Positions 24,324-32,421 of a DNA stretch of 38,270 nucleotides are shown here, in pieces. Source of the stretch: Anoxybacillus tepidamans PS2 (GTDB taxonomy: Bacteria; Bacillota; Bacilli; Bacillales; Anoxybacillaceae); the NCBI RefSeq assembly GCF_000620165.1, contig NZ_JHVN01000016.1:39024-77293 (forward strand), written 5' to 3'. Under the pieces are notes generated by a model. It saw only the letters and a program-made list of their open reading frames with translations. It had not been told where the DNA came from and ran no database searches. Within the stretch, counting starts at the first letter, position 1; each line of letters opens with the position of its first letter. Made by a program: the position numbers and the translations under genes.

Positions 24324-26075
24324 TTATGGCGTTGATGCCGTATTTGGATTGATCCAGATTTGCCGAAAATCGGCCCAGCCAAAGGCGTTCATCTTCATTC
24401 CCCTTAATAAATTCGGATAACTTCGCTTTTTTAATACGTGGTAATGGAAAATCAGCCACTGCTCTTTTCTGAGTAGGTCCTCAATTTCGTCGATCATTAA
24501 CTCGCGTTCTTTCTCGTTCATCGCTGCAAATAGATTCAGTTTCGTTTCGATTTTTTTCTTTTGTTGTTTTGTTAGGAAGCGGTAAAGAAAACTGTGGTTG
24601 TTTCTGAACATGCTTAAAAACGATACATGGTAATCGATATCAAACACTTCGCTCATTAGAACCATGTCCGCATCGTTTGTTGCTTCTTTGGAGTAATATT
24701 GTTTCATAGAAAAAGGATGAACCGACAAGCGAATGCCAATAGTTTCACACCGTTTTTGGAACCATTTGGCATCTTCTTTGCTTTCTTGAAAATCAAGGCA
24801 ATAAAGTTTTAAGTCTTCGCTGTTGTACGTGCTTTTTTGTAAAAGTTCTTTCGCGGCGGCAAGGGATTTGGGAACGTACAATAATTTGCTTTTTTGCGGA
24901 AAAAAGCTGGCCGCCTCTTTGAAGCGCATTCCGCCCAGTTCGGCGATGGCAGCCGATCCATCCATCAGTTGGTGCATCGCTTTTCGAAAATGGACATCAT
25001 GTTGCGGACCTGGTTTTTGAAAGTTAAATAAAAGATAACGGCAACCAACCTCTTCCTGCGCGATTTCTTGATCGTTTTTCCACGTATATAAATCGGCTGG
25101 AAGCTCGTAATTTCTCTGTATTGCCGCTTCTTTTGGCAAAAACCAAAACTGAATCCGATCTAGATGGGCGCGCTCTTTGAAATAGTCGGGAAATGCATCT
25201 AACGTTAAGACTTCGTTTGTGTAGTTTTGCATCATAAAAGGCCCGCTGCCAATCAATTTTGTTTCGTTAAAGGGTACATCGTAAGGCATAATCACCATGT
25301 TTGCTAAACTTAAATAATGCAAAAATAGCGAATCAGGTCGGTGTAATCGAAACGTCACTATTAAGGGAGAGGGAGAGTCGATTTCTTTCACTGTTTGTAA
25401 AAACCATGGACTAGCCATTTCGTTTAGCCGGTTTACTGTGTAAATGACATCTTTAGCTGTCAGGATCCGTCCGTGATGAAAACGCACTCCTTTACGCAAA
25501 TAAAGTGTCCATGTCTGTTTGTAGCGGTCCGTTTCCCAATAGTGAGCCAGATGTGGTTCAATACGTTTTGTTTCGCCTTTATAAATGACGAGCGTATCAA
25601 AAATCTGCCGGATGATGTGGCTTTCTGTCGTTACATAGATAAAAGCCGGGTCTAAAGTTGATAAAGACCTAGATAGAGGGATTTTTAATATTTCTTTATT
25701 TTGTTCATTTGCGGAATAACCGAAGCGGGCATACAGCCGATTGGTCAGCTCTTCTTTTATATGTGAAGGAAGTGTTCCCTTTAAAAGATTCATTGCTTCG
25801 GGTATTTTTTCATGGTCAAGTAAATCATTAAAATGAGAGATGATCGCATCATATAAATCTTTGTGAAAAGTAAGAATAGAACAACGTCCTCGCCCTTGGC
25901 CTCTTTCCCATGTTAAGAAGTTTTTCTCTTCTAGTTTTTTCAAAACAAGCTTCGCATTTTTCTCCGTGCAACATAAAGATTCGGCAACTTGTTTAATGCT
26001 TGTCATAAGTTTGTTGTTTTGCTCTTGCTCTGCTTTTGCTAGCCTAAGGCGTATATAATGCTCTATTAATTTCAT
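24324..26075 (-). CDS. SgrR-like transcription factor (HTH plus solute-binding domain)
   Basis: 583 residues without signal peptide. Residues 1-115 form a winged helix-turn-helix of the SgrR_N type (IKQVAESLCCTEKNAKLVLKKLEEKNFLTWERGQGRGR). From about 130 to 575 the protein resembles periplasmic oligopeptide-binding domains (SBP family 5: SRSLSTLDPAFIYV, HLAHYWETD, LRKGVRFHHGRILTAKDVIYTVNR), but cytosolic and fused to the DNA-binding domain. E. coli SgrR has the same fusion, senses sugar-phosphate stress and is divergent from the sugar efflux gene setA. Here the gene is divergent from an MFS gene 102 bp away, so it probably controls that transporter in response to a small ligand. Ligand unknown. 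Confidence 0.85.
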   Translation of the reverse strand: MKLIEHYIRLRLAKAEQEQNNKLMTSIKQVAESLCCTEKNAKLVLKKLEEKNFLTWERGQGRGRCSILTFHKDLYDAIISHFNDLLDHEKIPEAMNLLKGTLPSHIKEELTNRLYARFGYSANEQNKEILKIPLSRSLSTLDPAFIYVTTESHIIRQIFDTLVIYKGETKRIEPHLAHYWETDRYKQTWTLYLRKGVRFHHGRILTAKDVIYTVNRLNEMASPWFLQTVKEIDSPSPLIVTFRLHRPDSLFLHYLSLANMVIMPYDVPFNETKLIGSGPFMMQNYTNEVLTLDAFPDYFKERAHLDRIQFWFLPKEAAIQRNYELPADLYTWKNDQEIAQEEVGCRYLLFNFQKPGPQHDVHFRKAMHQLMDGSAAIAELGGMRFKEAASFFPQKSKLLYVPKSLAAAKELLQKSTYNSEDLKLYCLDFQESKEDAKWFQKRCETIGIRLSVHPFSMKQYYSKEATNDADMVLMSEVFDIDYHVSFLSMFRNNHSFLYRFLTKQQKKKIETKLNLFAAMNEKERELMIDEIEDLLRKEQWLIFHYHVLKKRSYPNLLRGMKMNAFGWADFRQIWINPNTASTP

Positions 26076-26177
26076 ATACTCACTTCCTTAATAGAAAAGA
26101 GGAACTTTTAATTAAAATTTTACCCTTTTTATCCCTTATTTTCCATATAAAATAATTGAAAAAAAGGAGGATAGGAA

Positions 26178-27437
26178 ATGGGATTTTTTTTAATGCACCG
26201 AAACATTCAAATCCGGATCATTACTTCATTTTTAACAAGAATCGTAGGAAGCATGGTTTTTCCATTTATGGCGATTTACTTCGCACAAAAACTTGGTGAA
26301 ACACTCGCAGGAATTCTGCTATTTATTAACGCAATAGTCTCACTGATCACGGGACTTTACGGGGGATATATCGCTGACCGCATTGGGCGTAAAAAGGTAT
26401 TGTTGTTCGGACAAGGTATGCTTGTGATTTCATTTGCGGTGATGGCGTTGGCGAATTCTAAATGGTTTGATTCCGCGTGGGTAACATTTTGTATGATGAC
26501 ACTAAATAGCGTTGGAAACGGACTGACGAATCCGGCAGCAGAAGCGATGCTGATTGATGTCAGCACGCCGGAGAATCGGAAAATGATGTACAGTATTAAC
26601 TATTGGGCTACTAATCTATCCATTGCCATTGGCTCTATTATGGGGGGCATGCTGTTTAAAACACATCGTTTTGAGCTGTTCGTGGCATTGACAGTTGTTG
26701 CAATCTTAACGTTTTTTCTCATGCTGTTTTTTATGGTTGAGGTGTTTCAAACAAAGCAAATGGCGGAGAAACGGAATGTATTGCTCGACATCGTTGATAA
26801 CTACAAAAAAATTATGCACGACAAAGCATTTATTCTTTTTTCGCTGGCGACTTTATGTGTGATGTCGATTGAATTTCAATTAAGCAACTATATCGGAATT
26901 CGTTTAGAGCGGAAGTTTCAGCCGATCACGGTTCCACTGTTTGGTTTTCCTCCTGTTCACATTGATGGTTTGCGCATGTTAAGTTTTATTTCAACAGAAA
27001 ATACGATTCTCGTAGTTTGTTTGGCGATGCTGATCGCGAAGTGGATCAAAGGCTTTTCGGAGACAAAAGTTTTATATACAGGGATTTTCATCTATGCAAT
27101 AGGCTATACACTTTTAGGATTTAGCAATCATATCGCTGTGCTTCTAGTCGCATGTTTCATTTATACAATGGGTGAACTTACTTACGTGCCGGTTAAGCAG
27201 TCGACCCTCGCTAGCATTATTAACGCGGATGCGCGCAGTTCTTACATGGCCATTAACGGTTTTGTCTTTCAAATTGCTAGAATTACCGGTTCGCTAGGGG
27301 TCATCATTGGTTCGCTGATCGGGTCGTATGGAATGAGTTTCTTGTTTTTCGTTCTAGGCATGTTGAGCATTGTTCTTTTCCGTTCGTCTTTATCGATTTA
27401 TAAACAGACACATATGGCAAGGGAAAGAATTAGCTAA
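26178..27437 (+). CDS. MFS efflux transporter paired with the SgrR-like regulator
   Basis: 419 residues with about 12 transmembrane helices. Motif A is clear after helix 2 (GGYIADRIGRKKVL), with TRIVGSMVFPFMAIYF in helix 1 and a helix 4-5 region NSVGNGLTNPAAEAMLIDVS, typical of DHA1-type drug or sugar exporters (MdtG/MdtH/SetA range). AAAGGAGGA lies eight bases upstream of the ATG. The divergent neighbour is an SgrR-like regulator, as setA is to sgrR in enterobacteria, so efflux of a sugar-like or peptide-like compound is possible. The substrate cannot be read from sequence. A 12-bp stem terminator lies 180 bp downstream. Confidence 0.82.
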   Translation: MGFFLMHRNIQIRIITSFLTRIVGSMVFPFMAIYFAQKLGETLAGILLFINAIVSLITGLYGGYIADRIGRKKVLLFGQGMLVISFAVMALANSKWFDSAWVTFCMMTLNSVGNGLTNPAAEAMLIDVSTPENRKMMYSINYWATNLSIAIGSIMGGMLFKTHRFELFVALTVVAILTFFLMLFFMVEVFQTKQMAEKRNVLLDIVDNYKKIMHDKAFILFSLATLCVMSIEFQLSNYIGIRLERKFQPITVPLFGFPPVHIDGLRMLSFISTENTILVVCLAMLIAKWIKGFSETKVLYTGIFIYAIGYTLLGFSNHIAVLLVACFIYTMGELTYVPVKQSTLASIINADARSSYMAINGFVFQIARITGSLGVIIGSLIGSYGMSFLFFVLGMLSIVLFRSSLSIYKQTHMARERIS

Positions 27438-27617
27438 TCGAAGTACTAAAGGGAAAAAACGAAAAGTGCAATCAACGACAAATACAGCCTTCTTGATGTT
27501 GTCCGCTGTTTCAATAATGAAATATCACAATAGGGGGATGTTATAAGTTGCTCGAGCTCCTAATTTTATGTTTTATAGCACATAGGACGTAGCGCTTGGC
27601 TTATTTCATTGATTTAT

Positions 27618-27655
27618 GGCTTTTCTGCTAAGATCAGCAGAAAAGCCTATTTGTT
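27618..27655 (+). terminator. Intrinsic terminator downstream of the MFS gene
   Basis: GGCTTTTCTGCT (27618-27629) pairs perfectly with AGCAGAAAAGCC (27636-27647), a 6-base loop, then TATTTGTTTTT. The 180 bases between the MFS stop and this hairpin hold no supported gene. Confidence 0.8.
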
Positions 27656-27676
27656 TTTAACATATTCAATGAAAAT

Positions 27677-27709
27677 TCTCCCACGGCCTAATGAAGTAGG
27701 GGTGGGAGA
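27677..27709 (-). terminator. Hairpin downstream of the gerC-like gene
   Basis: TCTCCCA (27677-27683) pairs with TGGGAGA (27703-27709), with inner CCTA (27687-27690) and TAGG (27697-27700). Read on the minus strand it is followed by AATTTTC, so it may terminate the ger operon, 26 bases after its last stop. It also recalls the end hairpins of IS200/IS605 elements, but no such element is adjacent. Confidence 0.45.
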
Positions 27710-27734
27710 GGTCCATTTCGTAAATTTTATCACG

Positions 27735-28802
27735 CTATTCTACTACGCCCGAATCGATAATAGTGACGTTTGCCTTGACATCAATATGGAGGGAAGGGTA
27801 ATTTTTGTAAAAATTTTTGTAGCTAAAATGTCGGTATCGGCTTTTCGTTTCATCGCCAAACCCAATGGGGTCAATATGATAAGATTGCAATTCTCTAATA
27901 ATTTTGCTCGATTTTTTGACCAATTCTTTTTGAAAAGCTTGTTCAATTCGCTGTTTTGTCGTCTTGCTGTATCGCCCGCGTGAATACTCATGCAAAACAC
28001 CTTTAATGGAGATACGCACTGTAATATTTGGATGTTCCTTCGGGCCCGAGATAGAAAAATTTCGATCTGTGACAATACTTTTAATGGCAGCGTATTCGTT
28101 ACGCCCAATCCGAATTGTATGTGTCCCTTCCGTATAGCGATCAACGAGTATTTTAAAATAAAACATTTCATTTTGCCTGATATAATCAACCATTCGATCA
28201 TTGTCAAATAAAGCGATACCTAAAATTTTCACTTTGTTTCCTTTTCGTTCCATATAAGGTAGAAACGGATCTTTTCCATCTGAATAATAGTCGTATAGAA
28301 ATTTATGCAAATTGGTTTTTGGGATGTCGCGTTGCTCGATATTTTGTTGAATTAAGTCTGATAAATAAATGCCGTTTCCAAGTTTGCCGTAGTTTCCTTC
28401 CAATAACTCGTGAGCCGTTCCCTTGACAACTGCTAAATACACCCGTTCGCCAATACGTGGATCGCGCCGTAGCGTATCCATAATCTCGATCAATCCCTTT
28501 TTGGCCAAACGTTCCCCGTATAAGGCGACTTCTAAACTTCCTTTCGCTAATGGATTGGACGATTCATGCTGTAATTCTTCAATCATATCTTTACTCGTTG
28601 TTGATGTGGCTGTATATGTTGCGTTTGATATTTTGCCCTTTCCGTAAACAGGAACTAAACCGGTTCCTTTAATTTTATTTTGAGCTACATAATCATATCC
28701 CAAGCCTGTAATTGTATTAATATCGTCTAAAATACTTTTGCGCACGCAGCCGCCGGTGACGATGAGAAAGCTGACAAGCAAGAGACTTGCCCATTTGTTC
28801 AT
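27735..28802 (-). CDS. Germinant receptor C subunit (Ger(x)C lipoprotein)
   Basis: 355 residues with a lipoprotein signal (LLLVSFLIVTGGC, Cys19) and the Ger(x)C family layout of three mixed alpha/beta domains. Family-like stretches include INTITGLGYDYV near the start, VKILGIALFDNDRMV in the middle and the C-terminal KIIRELQSYHIDPIGFGD. The C subunit is anchored by lipid in the inner spore membrane and is needed for receptor function. Its ATG overlaps the stop of the permease gene (ATGA, 4 bp), showing tight coupling. Germinant specificity cannot be told; it is an extra GerA-type receptor rather than one I can name. Confidence 0.92.
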   Translation of the reverse strand: MNKWASLLLVSFLIVTGGCVRKSILDDINTITGLGYDYVAQNKIKGTGLVPVYGKGKISNATYTATSTTSKDMIEELQHESSNPLAKGSLEVALYGERLAKKGLIEIMDTLRRDPRIGERVYLAVVKGTAHELLEGNYGKLGNGIYLSDLIQQNIEQRDIPKTNLHKFLYDYYSDGKDPFLPYMERKGNKVKILGIALFDNDRMVDYIRQNEMFYFKILVDRYTEGTHTIRIGRNEYAAIKSIVTDRNFSISGPKEHPNITVRISIKGVLHEYSRGRYSKTTKQRIEQAFQKELVKKSSKIIRELQSYHIDPIGFGDETKSRYRHFSYKNFYKNYPSLHIDVKANVTIIDSGVVE

Positions 28803-29887
28803 GCTTTTTTCCTCACTTTATGAAGAATGTGGCTCCAAATAAAAGTCAACGGGATGAATCCGTATAAAAAATAAAAGCCGATACTCCCTAATACATCATT
28901 CAACAACTCTATACTGTTCCGGTTTTTCAGTAAACAAGCGGATGTTACACAAATGGCAGCTATCGCTACTAACACGTATTTTTGTCGAATATTGGCTACT
29001 TGTTTGACGATTCTTGATGAACACCAAGCGGCTAGGCAAACGTTTGGGAGTATAATGATCGTCCAGTTGGCGATCCCAAGATATTCAAATCGTTCAATAA
29101 ACGGCATCTCGACAATTTTCCACATAGATAACGTCGCCCAAATATGTTTTTGGAGTTGTTTTTCGCTAAAATAGGCGAAAGTAATCACAGCGATTACCGC
29201 ATATATAATAGTGGTCGAAAAGACGGAGAAATGCGCCCATTTTTTCGATTGCTCCACATTTTTGATGAACGGGTAATAAACAAGCAACGTCTCGAATCCG
29301 AGAATCGTTAACGTCATATCTTTTGCCGCTTTTAAAATACTAAATATGGAATGGTCAAAAATTGGCAATAACATGCGAAAATTGGCGTATTCGAACGTAT
29401 AGAAGAACGTCAAAATTAAATACGATGGCAAGATGATGCTGAAAAAGCAGACACCGACTACAACTCGAAAGCCGCCTGACACAATATAAATCGTAAGTAG
29501 CATGAAGGAAGTGGCAAATACCCATGTTTCCAAGTCAGGGAACATCCACACTTGAATCACCTCAATATAAGTGCGAAGAACTGCCACTACCATCCCTGTA
29601 TAATAAAGCACTAAAAGAATGCTCAATATGTTGCCAATCCACTTCCCAAACAGCTGTTGATTCGCTTCAACGATACTGCCGTTTGCCTTTTGTAAAATGG
29701 AGTACATCATCGCTAAAGAGAGATGGGCGCCGATGCCCGCCAATATAACGGAGATCCAAGCATCATATCCCGCCGATTTGGCAATGACTCGTTGAAATCC
29801 TAGTATGCCAATCCCGATTTGCATCGAAGAAATGGTGAAAAAGACGAGAAATGGAGAAATTTTTAATCGTTCAGGAATCGATTGCAT
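28799..29887 (-). CDS. Germinant receptor B subunit (GerB-type permease)
   Basis: 362 residues from the ATG at 29887, giving the usual length of endospore germination permeases and an N-terminus IPERLKISPFLVFFTISSMQ. The ribosome site AGAGGAG is 11 bases upstream. The longer open frame to 30028 would overlap the A gene by 119 bp and adds a basic, non-family extension, so it is rejected. About 10 transmembrane helices of the APC superfamily, with GxGILGFQRVIAKSAGYDAW in helix 1-2. The B subunit forms the germinant-binding site in the inner spore membrane. It is the middle gene of the A-B-C operon, probably forespore-expressed by sigma-G as other ger operons are. Confidence 0.92.
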   Translation of the reverse strand: MQSIPERLKISPFLVFFTISSMQIGIGILGFQRVIAKSAGYDAWISVILAGIGAHLSLAMMYSILQKANGSIVEANQQLFGKWIGNILSILLVLYYTGMVVAVLRTYIEVIQVWMFPDLETWVFATSFMLLTIYIVSGGFRVVVGVCFFSIILPSYLILTFFYTFEYANFRMLLPIFDHSIFSILKAAKDMTLTILGFETLLVYYPFIKNVEQSKKWAHFSVFSTTIIYAVIAVITFAYFSEKQLQKHIWATLSMWKIVEMPFIERFEYLGIANWTIIILPNVCLAAWCSSRIVKQVANIRQKYVLVAIAAICVTSACLLKNRNSIELLNDVLGSIGFYFLYGFIPLTFIWSHILHKVRKKA

Positions 29888-29909
29888 GCGGCGGTGCACT
29901 CCTCTCTCA

Positions 29910-31424
29910 TTATTCATCAATATCTTTTTTCTTGTTCGCTTTTTTCGCGGAAAAGCGGATCGGCTGCTCAGGCCGCAGCTGCTTCGGGCGTCTTGCTTGT
30001 TTTGAAAACGGCAAGCGAATAAGGGCATCTTTTAAATCCGCTATCCTTAAGGGATAGATTGGTTCTAAAAACGGTCTTCCTAAAGAAGTAAGCCGAAGCA
30101 AATGGCCCATAAGAAAACAAAAGCAAAAAACAACGCCTAGCAATCCCCAAAGTTCGGCAAACAGCAAAAAAGGGAATCTCATTAAGCGAATAGTATTGCC
30201 CATTTTATAAACAGGGGTGGTAAATGAAGCTAGTGCCGCTAAGGCGACAAGAATCAGCAAAACATTGCTTGTCAAGCCTGCCTCTACTGAAGCGGTTCCA
30301 ATAACGATACCGCCGACGATACCGATCGTCTGGCCGACCTTTGTCGGAAGCCTTGCACCTGCCTCGCGCAACAGTTCAATCGTCAGCTCTAAAAATAATG
30401 CCTCTAAAATAGGCGGTAAGGGAATTTCGCGTCGCGACGTAACAAGTGTTCCTAATAAATCCCTTGGAATCATTTCGTAATGATAGTTTAATGCCGCCAC
30501 GTAAATAGGTGTAATTAATATAGAAAAAGCAACTGAAAATAAACGAATAAGACGAAAGAACGAGGCGATATACCAGTTGAGAAAGTAGTCTTCAAACGAT
30601 GAAAAAAACTCTACTAGTGTCGTCGGAACAATGAGTGCGTGGGGAGACCCATCGACAATTACAGCAATTTTTCCTTCCGCTAAAATGGAGGCGACGCGAT
30701 CTGGCCGCTCTGTATCAAGCAATTGTGGAAACGGAGAATTATGGTTGTCTGAAATAATTTGTTCGATATAAGAGCTATCGATAACTTCGTCGAATTCAAT
30801 ATCACTGATTCGTTGCATCACCGTATTCACATTTTCTTCGTCGGCAATCCCTTCAATGTAAAGGACGGCAATGCTCGTTTTTGATAGACTTCCCACTTTC
30901 AACATTTTAATCGTTAAGCGATTGGAAGGAATTCTCTTTCGTACAAGATGAAGGTTCGTCTCCAGCGATTCAATGAACGCTTCCTTCGGTCCTACAACAC
31001 TAAATTCTACTTCTGGAATGGAGATATTGCGGATTACGTTCCGTTGTGCTTTGATTAGAACCCCTTCATTGGCCCATTCGTTTAACTGTATTAATACATA
31101 TCCTTCATGCAGTTTTTCCTCGATTATAGTAACATTGGACGTCACTATCACATCTTCAACAGGAATCGCTTGTTCAATATCTTTTAATGTCTGAATTGGC
31201 GAGTAAAGCAAATAAGATAAAATGTTTTTTTGTACAATTTCAAAGTCGATTAAAGGGAGAATATATGATATCCAAAAATGCTGTTGTGAATGGGGATTTT
31301 TTAATACTTGTGTTTCAAAATCCATTGATTGCCCTAATATGCGAAGCAACTCCCACGTTGTACGAGCGGGTCGCTGCTCTTTTCGTTGATTTGGCGTTTT
31401 GTCGCGTCTAAATCCTCTAAACAT
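29910..31424 (-). CDS. Germinant receptor A subunit (GerA family)
   Basis: 504 residues from the ATG at 31424 (GAGGGA upstream); the frame is open nine codons further, but without a ribosome site. A soluble N-terminal region of about 240 residues is followed by GerA signatures: TERPDRVASILAEGKIAVIVDGSP, FEDYFLNWYIASFFRLIR, LVTSRREIPLPPILEALFLE and LREAGARLPTKVGQTIGIVGG, then membrane helices and a basic C-terminal tail. GerA-type A subunits assemble into pentameric ion channels that release cations on germinant binding. It is the first gene of the operon; the B start is 22 bp downstream of its stop. No clean sigma-G promoter was recognised upstream. Confidence 0.95.
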   Translation of the reverse strand: MFRGFRRDKTPNQRKEQRPARTTWELLRILGQSMDFETQVLKNPHSQQHFWISYILPLIDFEIVQKNILSYLLYSPIQTLKDIEQAIPVEDVIVTSNVTIIEEKLHEGYVLIQLNEWANEGVLIKAQRNVIRNISIPEVEFSVVGPKEAFIESLETNLHLVRKRIPSNRLTIKMLKVGSLSKTSIAVLYIEGIADEENVNTVMQRISDIEFDEVIDSSYIEQIISDNHNSPFPQLLDTERPDRVASILAEGKIAVIVDGSPHALIVPTTLVEFFSSFEDYFLNWYIASFFRLIRLFSVAFSILITPIYVAALNYHYEMIPRDLLGTLVTSRREIPLPPILEALFLELTIELLREAGARLPTKVGQTIGIVGGIVIGTASVEAGLTSNVLLILVALAALASFTTPVYKMGNTIRLMRFPFLLFAELWGLLGVVFCFCFLMGHLLRLTSLGRPFLEPIYPLRIADLKDALIRLPFSKQARRPKQLRPEQPIRFSAKKANKKKDIDE

Positions 31425-31461
31425 GTTTCTTCCCTCGCTACGGTACAGCATTTTCTATAGT

Positions 31462-31491
31462 TTGTTTCATTTGGCAAATTTTATTTATAAT
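31462..31491 (+). promoter_or_regulatory. Promoter of the DUF2573-like gene
   Basis: TTGTTT at 31462-31467, an 18-base spacer and a perfect TATAAT at 31486-31491, with the start codon 38 bases further on. Divergent from the ger operon. Confidence 0.55.
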
Positions 31492-31528
31492 GAAAGTGAA
31501 AAATCTCTAACCGTTGGAGGCGGAACAA

Positions 31529-31774
31529 ATGAATCGATCGTTTATTGAGCAATTTGATGCCCTGCTAGATAAATATACTGAACTCCTGCTTGGTGAAAGC
31601 AATGCGGAATTAAAAGAAAAAGTGAAAGTTTGGATTCTTTACTCCCATATTGCAAAATCAATGCCAGCGTTAGGAAAGCACTGGAATGAATTGTATCCAG
31701 AGGCAAAGGAACAAGTAAAGGAGATGATGGCAGAAATTAAACAACTGAATGAAGAGAAGCGGAACAAAGCGTAA
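31529..31774 (+). CDS. DUF2573 (YusU-like) small cytosolic protein
   Basis: 81 residues from the ATG at 31529, chosen because GGAGGCGGA precedes it by a normal distance; an upstream in-frame ATG has no ribosome site. Soluble, helical, with FDALLDKYTELLLGES and KVWILYSHIAKSMPALGKHW, which I associate with the DUF2573/YusU family of Bacillus. Function unknown. B. subtilis yusU belongs to the same yus region as the proline dehydrogenase YusM and coat protein YusN, relatives of which lie 5-6 kb to the right here, supporting the call. A strong terminator ends it as a single-gene unit. Confidence 0.7.
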   Translation: MNRSFIEQFDALLDKYTELLLGESNAELKEKVKVWILYSHIAKSMPALGKHWNELYPEAKEQVKEMMAEIKQLNEEKRNKA

Positions 31775-31816
31775 TCTGACTAAAGAGGCTAGTATGAATT
31801 TCAAAGAAATTTATGC

Positions 31817-31856
31817 GGTGCGAGTGTCGTTCAAAACCACATTCGCACCTTTTTTA
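31817..31856 (+). terminator. Intrinsic terminator of the DUF2573-like gene
   Basis: GGTGCGAGTGT (31817-31827) pairs with ACATTCGCACC (31839-31849) with one G-T pair, followed by seven T. Confidence 0.88.
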
Positions 31857-32421
31857 TACTTGGACTTGATTGTGGTGTCTCATGTGGCTCGTTAATGATT
31901 TGGGACGGCAATCATTGCAATATAATGTAAGTCATCTAGGATTTGGTTGCTAATCACTTTCGTAAATTTTCACATATTGTATAAATAGAGTGGAGCGTGA
32001 TATATGACCAACTAGGGCCGTTTTAACATATCTACCGAGAATGATCCCACCTCTCAACGGAGTGTAGGTAGAAGGAGTTCATTAAATTGAAAAATTTAGT
32101 TTCGTTCAAAAAGTTCCCAATCGGAAGGCATAAGAATTGCGCATAAACCGAAGTAGTATGCAAGAAGTATACGATGGGCGTAAACGGTACACTAAAGCGA
32201 AATGCAGTCCTTAATTTCAGTTGTGTAAGAAATGTGTACGAAAACAGGTAAACATATTAACTTGGGAACAAATATTGCAACAAATAGGCTTTACCAGCGT
32301 TTTCAATCTAAGACGATTGGCAAATAACAGGGAAATTGGGAAGGGCGATAATGAAACTTTGCCTGCTTAAACGAATATATATATACATATTTTGATATGC
32401 TGCAAACAGGGGTGAAAATGC
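31857..32421. other. Long stretch without recognisable gene
   Basis: About 560 bases with irregular composition. Plus-strand fragments of 30-40 codons exist (for example one ending near 32370 that contains LTWEQILQQIGFTSVFNLRR), but none has a start and ribosome site, and stops separate them. A clean AT-rich tract (ATATATATAC) lies at about 32375-32386, close to the next gene, and may be part of its promoter. It could be a decayed gene or insertion; I could not identify it on either strand. Confidence 0.35.

Noticed and set aside
27677-27709. End of an IS200/IS605 element
   Set aside because: The hairpin is similar in style, but there is no transposase or TnpB sequence nearby, and terminator of the ger operon is the simpler reading.
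29888-30028. N-terminal extension of the GerB-type permease
   Set aside because: It would overlap the A subunit gene and adds a basic segment foreign to the family; the ATG at 29887 gives standard length.
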